Positions 25,007-33,541 of a stretch of DNA of 64,000 nucleotides are shown here, piece by piece. Numbering within the stretch: position 1 is the first letter of the stretch; each line of letters opens with the position of its first letter. The stretch covers positions 75,093 to 139,092 of the forward strand of contig NZ_JBHUPT010000030.1 in assembly GCF_049056525.1 (NCBI RefSeq). Reading direction: 5' to 3'. A program made the translations under genes and the position numbers. The notes beneath the pieces are model-generated. The model was not told the DNA's origin. It searched no databases and worked only from the letters and a program-made list of their open reading frames with translations. Source of the stretch: Leisingera coralii (GTDB lineage: Bacteria > Pseudomonadota > Alphaproteobacteria > Rhodobacterales > Rhodobacteraceae).

Positions 25007-26563
25007 TCAGTAGCTCTGATTCAGCTCATCCGCCGCGGGAATTTCGCGCTCGCGCCGGGCGATGTAATCGAGCAGTTCCTCGTTCTTCGCCTCGTCCAGC
25101 TTGGGCTCTTCGTACTCCGCCAGCAGCTTTTTGGCGCGTTTCAGGGCGCGTTCGGTGATCTCGACGCTGCCTTCAGCCTGCCATTGCTCGATCGAGTTGT
25201 TGTCGAACAGCTCCGGCATGAAGAAGGCTTCCTGGAAGTTCTCCTGGGTGTGCGGGTGGCCCAGGTAGTGGCCGCCGGGACCGACATCGGGAACTGCCGC
25301 AATGGCCTGGTCGAAGTCGTGCCATTTCGGGCCTTCCGCCATCCGGTAAGCCATCGCGCATTGCTCCGCATCGACGATGAACTTGGCGACCGAGCAATGC
25401 ATCCCGGCCTCGTTCCAGCCCGCGGAGTGCCAGATGTAGTTGGCGCCGGCGTGGATCACTGCCGACAGGGTGGTCGCGGATTCGTAGCCAGCCTGCGCGT
25501 CAAACGTCTTGGCGCCGCCCAGGGTGTTGGAGGTCCGCCACGGCACATCGTAGTAGCGCGCCATCTGGCCGATCATGAAGTTCATCAGCGAGATTTCGGG
25601 CGTGCCGGCCATCGGCGCGCCGGATTTCATCGAGACGGTCGACAGGTAGTGGCCATAGATCGCCGGCGCGCCCTTGCGGATCACCTGGGTGTAGGCCAGC
25701 GCGCTCAGCGCCTCGGCGTTCAGCTGCGCCACGGTGGCCGGGACCGAAGCCGGGGTGTTGGCGCCGCCCAGAACGAAGGGCGAGCACAGCACCGGCTGCT
25801 TGCGTTTGCAGAAGGCGCGCATCGCACCCAGCATGGTCTCATCCCAGACCAGCGGCGAGTTGCCGTTGCAGTTGCCGGTGGTGACCGGGTGATCCTCCAG
25901 GAACTCCTCCCCGAACAGGATCGCGCACATGTCCATCACGTCTTCGGCGTTCTTGGGGCTGGTGGTCATGCCCATGAACGTCTTGTCGGAGTATTTCATC
26001 GACGAATAGGTGATGCGCAGGTGGCGCTGGCTGATCGGGTGATCATAAGGTTCGACGATATGGTGGGCCGAGGAATGCAGGGCCGGCATCATATGCGCCA
26101 GCTTGTGGAACATCGCCAGGTCTTCCAGCATCGGGTTGCGGCGCACATCGTCCAGGTCGCGCAGGAACGGCGCACCGGTCATCGGCACAAAGATCGAATG
26201 CTTGCCGCCCAGGCGCACGTTCTTCTTTGGGTCGCGCGCATGGTAGGTGAAATCGCTGGGGATGGTCTTGATCAGCTCCCGCACCAGGCCGCGGTCCAGA
26301 TAGACCAGCTCGCCCTCGACCTTGGCGCCGGCTTTCTTCCAGTCCTCAAGCGCAATGGGGTCGCGGAACTGGACGCCGACGTTTTCCAGGATGTTCATCG
26401 AGGCGTTGTCGATCATTTCGACCTGGGCGCCGTCCATCACCTCGCACAGGGGGATGTTGCGGGTCAGGCCCGGCAGCATGTCGAATTTCGGTGCGGTGCG
26501 CAGGGCGCGGCGGGCGTTGCGGCCGCCGGAGCGGGCGCGGGGGGCAGTGGCTTGCTCAGTCAT
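25007..26563 (-). CDS. MttB-family (trimethylamine methyltransferase-like) protein
   Basis: Protein of 518 residues of the MttB superfamily, without an in-frame amber codon, so it belongs to the non-pyrrolysine branch. Characterised members of that branch demethylate quaternary amines such as glycine betaine or proline betaine, passing the methyl to a corrinoid protein. Visible family segments: LENVGVQFRDP, SDFTYHARDP, TGNCNGNSPLVWDE and NYIWHSAGWNEAG. The start is ATG 26563 with AAAGGAG upstream. Adjacent to hpbD, hence a candidate (hydroxy)proline-betaine demethylase. No corrinoid-protein gene is seen beside it, which is odd for a corrinoid-dependent reaction. Confidence 0.85.
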   Translation of the reverse strand: MTEQATAPRARSGGRNARRALRTAPKFDMLPGLTRNIPLCEVMDGAQVEMIDNASMNILENVGVQFRDPIALEDWKKAGAKVEGELVYLDRGLVRELIKTIPSDFTYHARDPKKNVRLGGKHSIFVPMTGAPFLRDLDDVRRNPMLEDLAMFHKLAHMMPALHSSAHHIVEPYDHPISQRHLRITYSSMKYSDKTFMGMTTSPKNAEDVMDMCAILFGEEFLEDHPVTTGNCNGNSPLVWDETMLGAMRAFCKRKQPVLCSPFVLGGANTPASVPATVAQLNAEALSALAYTQVIRKGAPAIYGHYLSTVSMKSGAPMAGTPEISLMNFMIGQMARYYDVPWRTSNTLGGAKTFDAQAGYESATTLSAVIHAGANYIWHSAGWNEAGMHCSVAKFIVDAEQCAMAYRMAEGPKWHDFDQAIAAVPDVGPGGHYLGHPHTQENFQEAFFMPELFDNNSIEQWQAEGSVEITERALKRAKKLLAEYEEPKLDEAKNEELLDYIARREREIPAADELNQSY

Positions 26564-26982
26564 GGCAGGGGTCTCCTTTGACCGGCAGTTTCCCCAAATG
26601 AATCCGGTTTCACCTGCAGGATTCCGAAATGCGGTTGCAAAAACCGACATTCCAGCTGAAGGATCCGCCTTGGACGGGAAGGATACCGCCCGGGGACCGC
26701 ATCCGGTTCCGGTGCGCGAGGTCCAGCACCGCCTGTTTAGACCCTGATTAGAGCCTGTTTTTGCTTTCAGTGCAGGAATTTCCCGGCCGGGGCGACTCGC
26801 CTGACGGCACCCCTTGCGGATCATGCACAGTGCGGCAGGAATTTTGCCCCTCCCCTGCCCCGCCCAGCCACTGAAGGTATTTACCGTTAAATTTCAGCGT
26901 CTTAGCTAAACACTTGCCGCAGGTTTCGCAATCCGGCAGAAATCCGGAAAACCCGTCTGCAACCTGTAAATGAAGGAATCTA
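26564..26982. other. Intergenic region upstream of repA
   Basis: About 420 bp between the divergent mttB homologue and the repA promoter. It has no coding pattern I trust and several short AT-rich stretches near 26875-26915. It presumably carries the promoter of the minus-strand catabolic genes. No further copy of the 14-bp palindrome is present. Confidence 0.4.
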
Positions 26983-27046
26983 TTGCAAAACGCTGTTCGC
27001 ATTGCGTATAGAAACGATAAATAAAGCGCTGACGCAAAACAGCGTT
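26983..27046 (+). promoter_or_regulatory. Candidate repA promoter with inverted repeat
   Basis: TTGCAA (26983-26988) and TATAGA (27007-27012) are spaced 18 bp. They are flanked by the inverted repeat AACGCTGTT (26989-26997) and AACAGCGTT (27038-27046), each preceded by GCAA. RepA with RepB autorepresses repABC promoters in known systems, so this repeat is a plausible operator. Confidence 0.45.
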
Positions 27047-27065
27047 ACTATCGAGAGGGCAGCAG

Positions 27066-28241
27066 TTGGCAGTAGCACTCCACATCAATCAGCGAATCCG
27101 CGAGAACGCGGAAAACCTCAGTGCGGCCCTCGAAAGCCACATGCTGGCCAGTTTTGCGCCGGATGCAAGGAAAGAACTGAGGCTGTTCAGCGCCGGCGAA
27201 GCGGCGGAGATGCTGGGCATTTCCCCCAGTTTCCTGCGCAAGCTGCATTTTGAGGGCAAATTCCCCGAGGTGCACACCACACCGGGCGGGCGGCGCCATT
27301 ATTCCGCCGCTGATCTGCTGGAAATGCGCAAGATCCTGGATGCCTCGGCCAAGACGCCGGGCACCTACCTGCGCGGCCGCCGCGAGGGCGACAAGGTGCA
27401 GGTGCTGTCCTTCCTGAACTTCAAGGGCGGATCGGGCAAAACCACCTCGTCCATTCACACCGCACAGCGGCTGGCGCTCAAGGGCTACCGGGTGCTGGCG
27501 GTGGATATCGACCCGCAGGCGTCCTTGACGACGCTTTTCGGCTACCGTCCCGAGGTCGATTTCCTCGAAACAGGGACGATTTATGACGCAATCCGCTATG
27601 ACGACCCCCTGCCCCTGCGCCAGATCATCCAAGAGACCTATTTCACCGGCCTGGACCTGGCGCCGGGCGGGCTGATCCTGCAGGAATTCGAGCATGAGAC
27701 CCCGCAGGCGCTGATCAACAACGTGCAGCCCGCGTTTTTCTCGCGCATGGCCGCGGCATTGGAGGAGGTCGAGAAGGATTACGACGTGATTATCTTCGAC
27801 TGCCCGCCGCAGCTGGGCTATCTGACCATGTCGGCGCTCTGCGCCTCCACCGGCGTGATCATCACCGTGGTGCCGAACATGCTGGACATCGCCTCGATGT
27901 CGCAGTTCCTGCAGATGAGCGCGGAACTCCTCGATGTAGTCTTTAACGCGGGGGCAACGCTGGAATTTGATTTCCTGCGGTTCCTGATCAACCGGTACGA
28001 GCCAAACGACGGCCCGCAGCAACAGGTGGTTGCATTCATGCGGCAATTGTTCGGTGAGGAAGTTATGGTGGCGCCGATGCTGAAATCTACCGCGATTTCC
28101 GACGCGGGCCTCACCCAGCAGACGGTCTATGAAGTCGAAAGATCCCAGTTTCACAGGTCAACCTATGACCGTGCGGTGGATTCACTCAATCAAGTGAACG
28201 ATGAAATAGAGTCGCTCCTTCAACAGGCATGGAGGCGTTGA
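27066..28241 (+). CDS. repA: Plasmid partitioning protein RepA (ParA-type ATPase)
   Basis: ParA-family ATPase of 391 residues that moves the plasmid during segregation and represses the operon. An N-terminal MerR/HTH-like part (FSAGEAAEMLGISPSFLRKL, about 41-60) is followed by deviant Walker A KGGSGKTT (120-127), Walker A' VDIDPQAS and VIIFDCPPQ. Length and N-terminal extension are typical of RepA in repABC modules. The TTG start at 27066 follows GAGAGGG; an ATG at about 27141 is possible. Its stop overlaps the repB start (TGATG). First gene of the replication operon. Confidence 0.95.
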   Translation: MAVALHINQRIRENAENLSAALESHMLASFAPDARKELRLFSAGEAAEMLGISPSFLRKLHFEGKFPEVHTTPGGRRHYSAADLLEMRKILDASAKTPGTYLRGRREGDKVQVLSFLNFKGGSGKTTSSIHTAQRLALKGYRVLAVDIDPQASLTTLFGYRPEVDFLETGTIYDAIRYDDPLPLRQIIQETYFTGLDLAPGGLILQEFEHETPQALINNVQPAFFSRMAAALEEVEKDYDVIIFDCPPQLGYLTMSALCASTGVIITVVPNMLDIASMSQFLQMSAELLDVVFNAGATLEFDFLRFLINRYEPNDGPQQQVVAFMRQLFGEEVMVAPMLKSTAISDAGLTQQTVYEVERSQFHRSTYDRAVDSLNQVNDEIESLLQQAWRR

Positions 28242-29215
28242 TGGCACGCAAAGGCATTCTCAGCACCGCACTCAGCAGCCCCGCAGCAGCCGCTCCGGGG
28301 CCGAAACCCAAGATGATGCCGCGCGGCGCGGTCGGGGCGCTGCAATCCTCGCTCAGCAAGCTGCAGGAAAGCGCGGTGCAGGAAATCGACACCGCGCTGA
28401 TCGACGACGCAGGGTACGAGGACCGCCTGGGCATGGACGGGGCGGCCTTCAACCAGCTGAAGGACAGCCTGCAGACCTACGGCCAGCAGGTTCCGGTGCT
28501 GCTGCGCCCGCATCCCAAGACGCAGGGGCGGTTCGAAATCGTCTATGGCCGCCGCCGTCTCAAGGCGCTGCGGGAATTGGGACTGCCGGTCAAGGCGATG
28601 GTGCGGCAGCTGGACGACCACGCGCTGGTGATGGCCCAAGGCCAGGAGAACACCTCGCGCCAGGACCTCAGCTTTATCGAAAAGGCCGCCTTTGCGGCAC
28701 AGCTGCAGGCCGATGGCTATGGACGGCAGACAATTGCGGCGGCTCTGTCGATCGACCTGCCGATGGTGTCGCGGATGCTCAAGGTCGGCACGGCCTTCGA
28801 CCTGCCCTTCCTGCGGGTGATCGGATCGGCGCCGGGCATTGGCCGCGACCGCTGGATGCAGCTGGTCAAGCTGTTCGGCGATCCTGCGGCACGGTCCCGT
28901 GCGATCACCAGGACGAACCGGCCCGACTTTACGACCTATGATTCCGACGGGCGGTTCGAGGCCGTTCTGAAACACGCCCAGGACGCCCCCCAGGAGCCAA
29001 AGCCGGCCCCTGCCCCGGCCAAGTCGCGCGCCCTGCAGGGCAGCAACGGCGCTGCGGTGGCGGGCATCAAGACCACCGCCAAGGGCATCACCCTCACGAT
29101 CTCCGCCAAGGATGCGCCCGGCTTTGACAGCTGGTTCGACGCCAATGCAGAAGAGATCATGACCGAGCTTCACGGCCGCTGGCAGCAAGACCAGCCTGAG
29201 CAGCCGGAAGACTGA
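28241..29215 (+). CDS. repB: Plasmid partitioning protein RepB (ParB-type)
   Basis: ParB-family centromere-binding protein of 324 residues. Visible: start MARKGILSTALSS typical of RepB, ParB nuclease-like segment (RFEIVYGRRRLKALRELG, AQGQENTSRQDLSFIEKA) and a helix-turn-helix (TIAAALSIDLPMVSRMLKVG). The ATG at 28241 shares a base with the repA stop; a start 12 bp upstream is possible but less RepB-like. It should bind the palindromes listed downstream of repC. Followed by the antisense-RNA region. Confidence 0.95.
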   Translation: MARKGILSTALSSPAAAAPGPKPKMMPRGAVGALQSSLSKLQESAVQEIDTALIDDAGYEDRLGMDGAAFNQLKDSLQTYGQQVPVLLRPHPKTQGRFEIVYGRRRLKALRELGLPVKAMVRQLDDHALVMAQGQENTSRQDLSFIEKAAFAAQLQADGYGRQTIAAALSIDLPMVSRMLKVGTAFDLPFLRVIGSAPGIGRDRWMQLVKLFGDPAARSRAITRTNRPDFTTYDSDGRFEAVLKHAQDAPQEPKPAPAPAKSRALQGSNGAAVAGIKTTAKGITLTISAKDAPGFDSWFDANAEEIMTELHGRWQQDQPEQPED

Positions 29216-29257
29216 GCAAGAGCAGAAACAAAAAAGGACAGGAGGCACGTAGCAGGC

Positions 29258-29311
29258 AAAAGAAAAGCCCCCCAGGACATTACATCCCAGAAGGCCGTTC
29301 TCAGATTTAGC
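29258..29311 (-). ncRNA. Antisense incompatibility RNA (repABC ctRNA)
   Basis: Minus-strand transcription unit between repB and repC. Promoter TTGACA lies at 29347-29342 and TATTCC at 29323-29318 (18-bp spacing), giving a start near 29311. The RNA ends in an 11-pair stem (29267-29295, with G-U pairs) followed by TTTTCTTTT. The roughly 50-nt product matches the position, strand and size of the counter-transcribed RNAs that limit RepC synthesis and cause incompatibility in repABC plasmids. The repC leader opposite it also contains the inverted repeat CATGCG-C-CGCATG (29351-29363). Confidence 0.75.
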
Positions 29312-29397
29312 ACCTTTGGAATAGCCTCTCAGACTCATCAGTGTCAACTCCATGCGCCGCATGGGGGCGGGTATTTTTTGTCTTTCGTGAAAAAAAG

Positions 29398-30540
29398 ATG
29401 GAACATGCGTCCCAAATCGCATTTGGGCGGATGGATCAGTGCGGCCAGCTGGCGGGGACTCACGACAAGTGGGACCTTCTGGCTGCGCTCACCCATGCCG
29501 CTGCGGAATTTGAACTGAGCCACCGCACCCTCGGGGTGCTGAAGGCCTTGCTGACCTTTCTGCCGGAACGCGCGATCAGCGCCGAGCCGGACAGCGCTAT
29601 TGTGTTTCCCTCCAACCGCAAGCTGATGGAGCGGCTCAACGGGATGCCCGAAAGCACCCTGCGCCGCCACCTGGCCAAGCTCACCCGGATCGGGATTGTC
29701 AGCCGCAAGAACAGCCCCAACGGCAAACGCTACGCCCGCCGCGCCGGCGGCGATTGCCAGCTGGCCTTTGGTTTCGACCTTTCCCCCCTCGCCCGCCATG
29801 CCGGACAAATCTTTGACGCCGCGCTGGAGGCCAAGGCCCGCGCCGAGCATCTGGCGGTGCTGCGCGACAAGGTCGCGGTGCTGCGGCAGGAGTTGCAGGA
29901 CCTGGCGGACACCGCAGCAGAGGCGCTGCTGGAAGCCGCCCGCAAACTGCTGCGCCGCAAACCCTGTGAGGCGGAGCTGACCCGGATGGCAGAGGCCCTG
30001 CGCGGTGAAATTGCCAGCCGTGCGCCCCGCGAGGAACCCGAAGAGACCACGCTGCCAGCACGCGTTTTGAGCGCCAGCGGCAGCCGGAATGAGCGGCACA
30101 TACAGTATTCACTAAAAAAAGATTCTGACTCTGAAGAGCCGCAGGCCGAAGCGCCCTGCCCTCAGGCCCAGCATTCAGACGCTGACGATGGAACAGCTGA
30201 GAAAGCCAATGAACTAACCACCGTCCTGCGCGCCTGCCCGGAAGTGCAAAGCTACTACCCGGGCGGATTGCGCAGCTGGCAGGATGCCGACCGGATTGCT
30301 GAGAAGCTGTCGCCGATGATGGGGATCGAGATGCCCGTTCTCAGCGATGCACGCGCCGCCATGGGCCGCAAGGATGCGGCAACCGCGGTGATGTGCATTC
30401 TGGAGAAGCTGAGCACCATCCGCAGCCCCGGCGCCTATCTGCGGCGGCTGGCGCAAAAGGCGCGGGCCGGTCAGTTCTCCACCGCACCGATGCTGAATGC
30501 GCTGCTTCAGAATGCGGGGGCGAGGCAAGTTGTCAGCTGA
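29398..30540 (+). CDS. repC: Plasmid replication initiator RepC
   Basis: Replication initiator of 380 residues, essential for repABC replication; in studied plasmids the origin lies inside repC. Visible: start MEHASQIAFGRMDQ, winged-helix-like region with RKLMERLNGMPESTLRRHLAKL, a coiled region (about 140-200) and a C-terminal SPGAYLRRLAQKA. I chose ATG 29398 because RepC proteins begin this way and the upstream GTG at 29341 abuts the antisense-RNA promoter. A low-GC stretch near 30100-30200 is a candidate origin region. The stop codon lies within the first exact palindrome. Confidence 0.93.
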   Translation: MEHASQIAFGRMDQCGQLAGTHDKWDLLAALTHAAAEFELSHRTLGVLKALLTFLPERAISAEPDSAIVFPSNRKLMERLNGMPESTLRRHLAKLTRIGIVSRKNSPNGKRYARRAGGDCQLAFGFDLSPLARHAGQIFDAALEAKARAEHLAVLRDKVAVLRQELQDLADTAAEALLEAARKLLRRKPCEAELTRMAEALRGEIASRAPREEPEETTLPARVLSASGSRNERHIQYSLKKDSDSEEPQAEAPCPQAQHSDADDGTAEKANELTTVLRACPEVQSYYPGGLRSWQDADRIAEKLSPMMGIEMPVLSDARAAMGRKDAATAVMCILEKLSTIRSPGAYLRRLAQKARAGQFSTAPMLNALLQNAGARQVVS

Positions 30541-30546
30541 CAACTT
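30527..30546. repeat. parS-like palindrome, copy 1 (20 bp, at repC stop)
   Basis: AAGTTGTCAGCTGACAACTT is a perfect palindrome overlapping the last codons and stop of repC. Core TTGTCAGCTGACAA is shared by all copies. Confidence 0.75.
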
Positions 30547-30648
30547 TTTGCCGAAGGCGGGTTTGCGGTTGGGCAGCAGGCCTGGAGTGGCCGTCCGGTG
30601 TCTGCGGAGTCCCTGCCCTGCACCCTGGTTGAAACCTGTCTGAGCTCG

Positions 30649-30686
30649 CCGGTGGAAAAATTGTCAGCTGACAATTTTTCCACCGG
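30649..30686. repeat. parS-like palindrome, copy 2 (38 bp)
   Basis: Perfect 38-bp palindrome centred between 30667 and 30668. The shared 14-bp core is extended on both sides through A5/T5 and CCGGTGG/CCACCGG. It is the longest copy and lies in the non-coding gap after repC; it could also form a cruciform. Confidence 0.78.
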
Positions 30687-30782
30687 TTCGGTTTCCCAGC
30701 GGATCAAGCCTCCATCTGCGGACCGCAATACCGGCTGAAGCAGGCGCCGCTTTTGTCCGCTTGCGCTGGTCCGGGAAAACGG

Positions 30783-30802
30783 AAATTGTCAGCTGACAAT
30801 TT
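30783..30802. repeat. parS-like palindrome, copy 3 (20 bp)
   Basis: AAATTGTCAGCTGACAATTT, a perfect palindrome 97 bp after copy 2 in the repC-MFS gap. The 363-bp gap 30541-30903 otherwise holds no gene. Confidence 0.75.
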
Positions 30803-30903
30803 TCACCCCCGCCGCCGCGTCCAGGTGATCAGGGCGATTGCCTTTGGCACATTCGGACGGCCACAGTGGCGGCAACGTTCCCAGCCCAAGGATCCCGCCA
30901 TCC

Positions 30904-32217
30904 ATGCTCTCCATCCTGCGAAACCGCACCTACCGGCATTTGTTCCTGGCTCAGATCGTGGCGCTCACCGGCACCGGGCTGGCCACCGTGGCGCTGGGTC
31001 TTCTGGCTTTCGATCTGGCGGGCGAGCGCGCCGGGCTGGTGCTGGGCACCGCACTGACGATCAAGATGGTGGCTTATGTCACCGTGGCCCCCATCGCCGC
31101 CGCCTGGGCGGAGCAGGTGAACCGGCGGCGGATGCTGATTGCCCTGGACCTGGTGCGGATGGCGGTCGCAGTTTGTCTGCCGTTCGTGTCCGAGGTCTGG
31201 CAGGTCTATGTGCTGATCTTTGTGTTGCAGTCCGCCTCCGCCGGGTTCACCCCTGCATTTCAGGCCTCGATCCCCGATGTGCTGACCGATGAGAAAGACT
31301 ACACAAGGGCGCTGTCGCTGTCGCGGCTGGCGTTTGAGCTGGAGAGCCTGGCGAGCCCGATGCTGGCCGCGGCGCTGCTGCTGCTGGTGAGCTCCGGCAC
31401 CCTGTTCTGGGGCACCGCGGCGGGGTTCGCCGGATCTGCCTTGCTGCTGATGTCCATCGCCCTGCCGTCGCCCGCGCCCAAGGCGCCGCGTCCGGTCTGG
31501 GAGCGCACCACCCGCGGCATCCGAAACTACCTGAAGACACCGCGACTGCGCGGGCTTCTGGCGCTGAATTGGGTTGTCTCCGCCATCGGCTCTATGGTGA
31601 TCGTGAATACGGTGGTGCTGGTGCGCGCAGGCATGGCGCTGCCCGAAAGCGCGGTGGCTTTGGCACTGGCGGCGTTTGGCGGCGGCTCGATGCTGTCGGC
31701 GATGCTGCTGCCGCGGGTGCTGGAGCGGGTTCCGGACCGGACCGTGATGCTGGCCGGGGCAGGGCTGGGTATTGCCGCCATGGCTTGCCTGGCGCTGGCC
31801 GCCTTTGCCCAGCCGCTCACCTTTGTACGGCTGGCAACCGGCTGGGCGGTGATCGGCGCGGGTTACTCCGCGGTGCTGACGCCGTCCGGGCGGTTGCTGG
31901 CGCGCTCGGCCCATGCGGCGGACCGGCCCGCGATCTTTGCCGCGCAGTTCACCCTGTCGCACGCCTGCTGGCTGCTGTTCTATCCGCTGTCGGCCTGGCT
32001 GATGGCCGCCTGGGGCGGGGGCGCGGCGATGCTGGCGCTGGCGCTCTTGGCCATGGCGGGGCTGATTGCCGCGCAGCGCCTGTGGCCCCGGGACAGCGCA
32101 TCCCCGGTTGCGCACAGCCATCCGGACTTGCCAGCCGACCATCCGCATCTGAAGGGCGCCGCACCGCACGCGCATCCGATCATCATCGACGATCTGCACC
32201 CGCGGTATCCGCAATAA
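30904..32217 (+). CDS. MFS transporter with histidine-rich C-terminal tail
   Basis: Major facilitator protein of 437 residues with about 10-12 hydrophobic segments from residue 9 to 390 and the between-helix motif EQVNRRRM. The last 35 residues are hydrophilic and His-rich (SHPDLPADHPHLK, PHAHPIIIDDLHP), with seven His. Such tails occur in nickel- and other metal-exporting MFS proteins (NreB-like), so metal efflux is possible but unproven. ATG 30904 was preferred over the TTG at 30838 because it gives a normal N-terminus before the first helix. It follows the palindrome cluster and precedes the hut operon. Confidence 0.8.
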   Translation: MLSILRNRTYRHLFLAQIVALTGTGLATVALGLLAFDLAGERAGLVLGTALTIKMVAYVTVAPIAAAWAEQVNRRRMLIALDLVRMAVAVCLPFVSEVWQVYVLIFVLQSASAGFTPAFQASIPDVLTDEKDYTRALSLSRLAFELESLASPMLAAALLLLVSSGTLFWGTAAGFAGSALLLMSIALPSPAPKAPRPVWERTTRGIRNYLKTPRLRGLLALNWVVSAIGSMVIVNTVVLVRAGMALPESAVALALAAFGGGSMLSAMLLPRVLERVPDRTVMLAGAGLGIAAMACLALAAFAQPLTFVRLATGWAVIGAGYSAVLTPSGRLLARSAHAADRPAIFAAQFTLSHACWLLFYPLSAWLMAAWGGGAAMLALALLAMAGLIAAQRLWPRDSASPVAHSHPDLPADHPHLKGAAPHAHPIIIDDLHPRYPQ

Positions 32218-32332
32218 GAGGCCGAATACCGCTGCCGGGCAGGGCGCGCCGCCTTCATTTTATGACTAGACATAATATCCTAATTGAGTAGCTTATTGCC
32301 AAACCGGCAATCAAGCGACTCGGGGGGATTCC

Positions 32333-33541
32333 GTGACAGGGAACTATGTTCTGACAGGCGCCCGTCTGGCCACGATGGCCAGTGCAGACACGCCTTATGG
32401 GCTGATTGAGGACGGGGCCGCTGCGGTTTCGGACGGCAGGATCGTCTGGGCCGGGCCGCGGGAAAAATTGTCAGCTGACAATTTTCCATGGAAGCATGTT
32501 GATCTCGACGGGCGGCTGGTGACGCCGGGACTGATCGACTGCCACACCCATATCGTCTTTGGCGGCAACCGGGCGATGGAATTTGAGATGCGCCTCAATG
32601 GCGCGTCCTATGAAGAGGTGGCGCGGGCAGGGGGCGGCATCGTTTCCACCGTCTCGGCCACCCGCGAGGCGTCGCTGGAGGATCTGGTTCAGGGCGCGCT
32701 GCCGCGGCTCGATGCGCTGATCGCCGAGGGCGCCACCGTGGTGGAGGTGAAATCCGGCTACGGGCTGGACCTGGCAACCGAGCTGAACATGCTGCGCGCC
32801 GCCCGCCGCTTGGGCGAACTGCGCCCGGTGACAGTCAAGACCACCTTCCTAGGCGCCCATGCCACGCCCGGCGAATACAAGGGCCGCGATGATGCCTACA
32901 TCGGCGAGGTCTGCATCCCCACGCTGCGCGCCGCCCATGCCGAGGGGCTGGTGGATGCGGTGGACGGCTTCTGCGAGAACATCGCCTTTGCGCCTGCGCA
33001 GATCGAGCGCGTGTTCAAGGTTGCCAAGGAACTGGGCCTGCCGGTCAAGCTGCACGCCGAGCAGCTGAGCCACCAGGGCGGCACAGCGCTGGCCGCGCAG
33101 TACGGCGCGTTGTCAGTCGATCATGTGGAATACGCCACCGAGGACGACGCCCGGGCGATGGCCGCCTCCGGTTCCGTCGCGGTGATCCTGCCCGGTGCCT
33201 TCTATACCATCCGCGAAACGCAGATGCCGCCGATCGAGCATTTCCGCGTCCACGGCGTGCCGATGGCGCTGGCGACCGATTGCAACCCGGGTTCCTCGCC
33301 GCTGACCTCGCTGCTGCTGACGATGAACATGGGCTGCACCCTGTTCCGGATGACGCCGGAGGAGGCGCTGGCAGGCGTCACCCGCAACGCGGCCCGCGCG
33401 CTGGGGCTGACGGACCGTGGAACCATTTCCGCCGGTATGCGCGCCGATCTGGCGGTCTGGGACGTGGAGACGCCCGGCGAACTGGCCTACCGCATCGGCT
33501 TCAACCCGCTTTATACCCGTATCTATGAGGGAAAACGATGA
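32333..33541 (+). CDS. hutI: Imidazolonepropionase
   Basis: Amidohydrolase-fold enzyme of 402 residues that hydrolyses imidazolone-5-propionate to N-formimidoyl-L-glutamate in histidine degradation. Visible: metal-binding GLIDCHTHIVFGG, KSGYGLDLATE, KLHAEQLSHQGG and ATDCNPGSSP. The GTG start at 32333 follows CGGGGGGA. Near the N-terminus, codons for K-L-S-A-D-N are an exact copy of the plasmid palindrome (32464-32485), so this short loop is probably constrained as DNA as well as protein. The stop overlaps hutH (ATGA). First gene of hutIHGU. Confidence 0.95.
   Translation: MTGNYVLTGARLATMASADTPYGLIEDGAAAVSDGRIVWAGPREKLSADNFPWKHVDLDGRLVTPGLIDCHTHIVFGGNRAMEFEMRLNGASYEEVARAGGGIVSTVSATREASLEDLVQGALPRLDALIAEGATVVEVKSGYGLDLATELNMLRAARRLGELRPVTVKTTFLGAHATPGEYKGRDDAYIGEVCIPTLRAAHAEGLVDAVDGFCENIAFAPAQIERVFKVAKELGLPVKLHAEQLSHQGGTALAAQYGALSVDHVEYATEDDARAMAASGSVAVILPGAFYTIRETQMPPIEHFRVHGVPMALATDCNPGSSPLTSLLLTMNMGCTLFRMTPEEALAGVTRNAARALGLTDRGTISAGMRADLAVWDVETPGELAYRIGFNPLYTRIYEGKR
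32464..32485. repeat. parS-like palindrome, copy 4 (22 bp, inside hutI)
   Basis: Perfect 22-bp palindrome: the shared core TTGTCAGCTGACAA with AAAA/TTTT flanks. It lies within hutI codons 44-51, 1.7 kb beyond copy 3. Confidence 0.72.

Noticed and set aside
24602..26581. 659-residue plus-strand ORF opposite the mttB homologue
   Set aside because: Shadow frame; no recognisable domain, while the minus strand encodes a normal MttB-family protein with a ribosome site.
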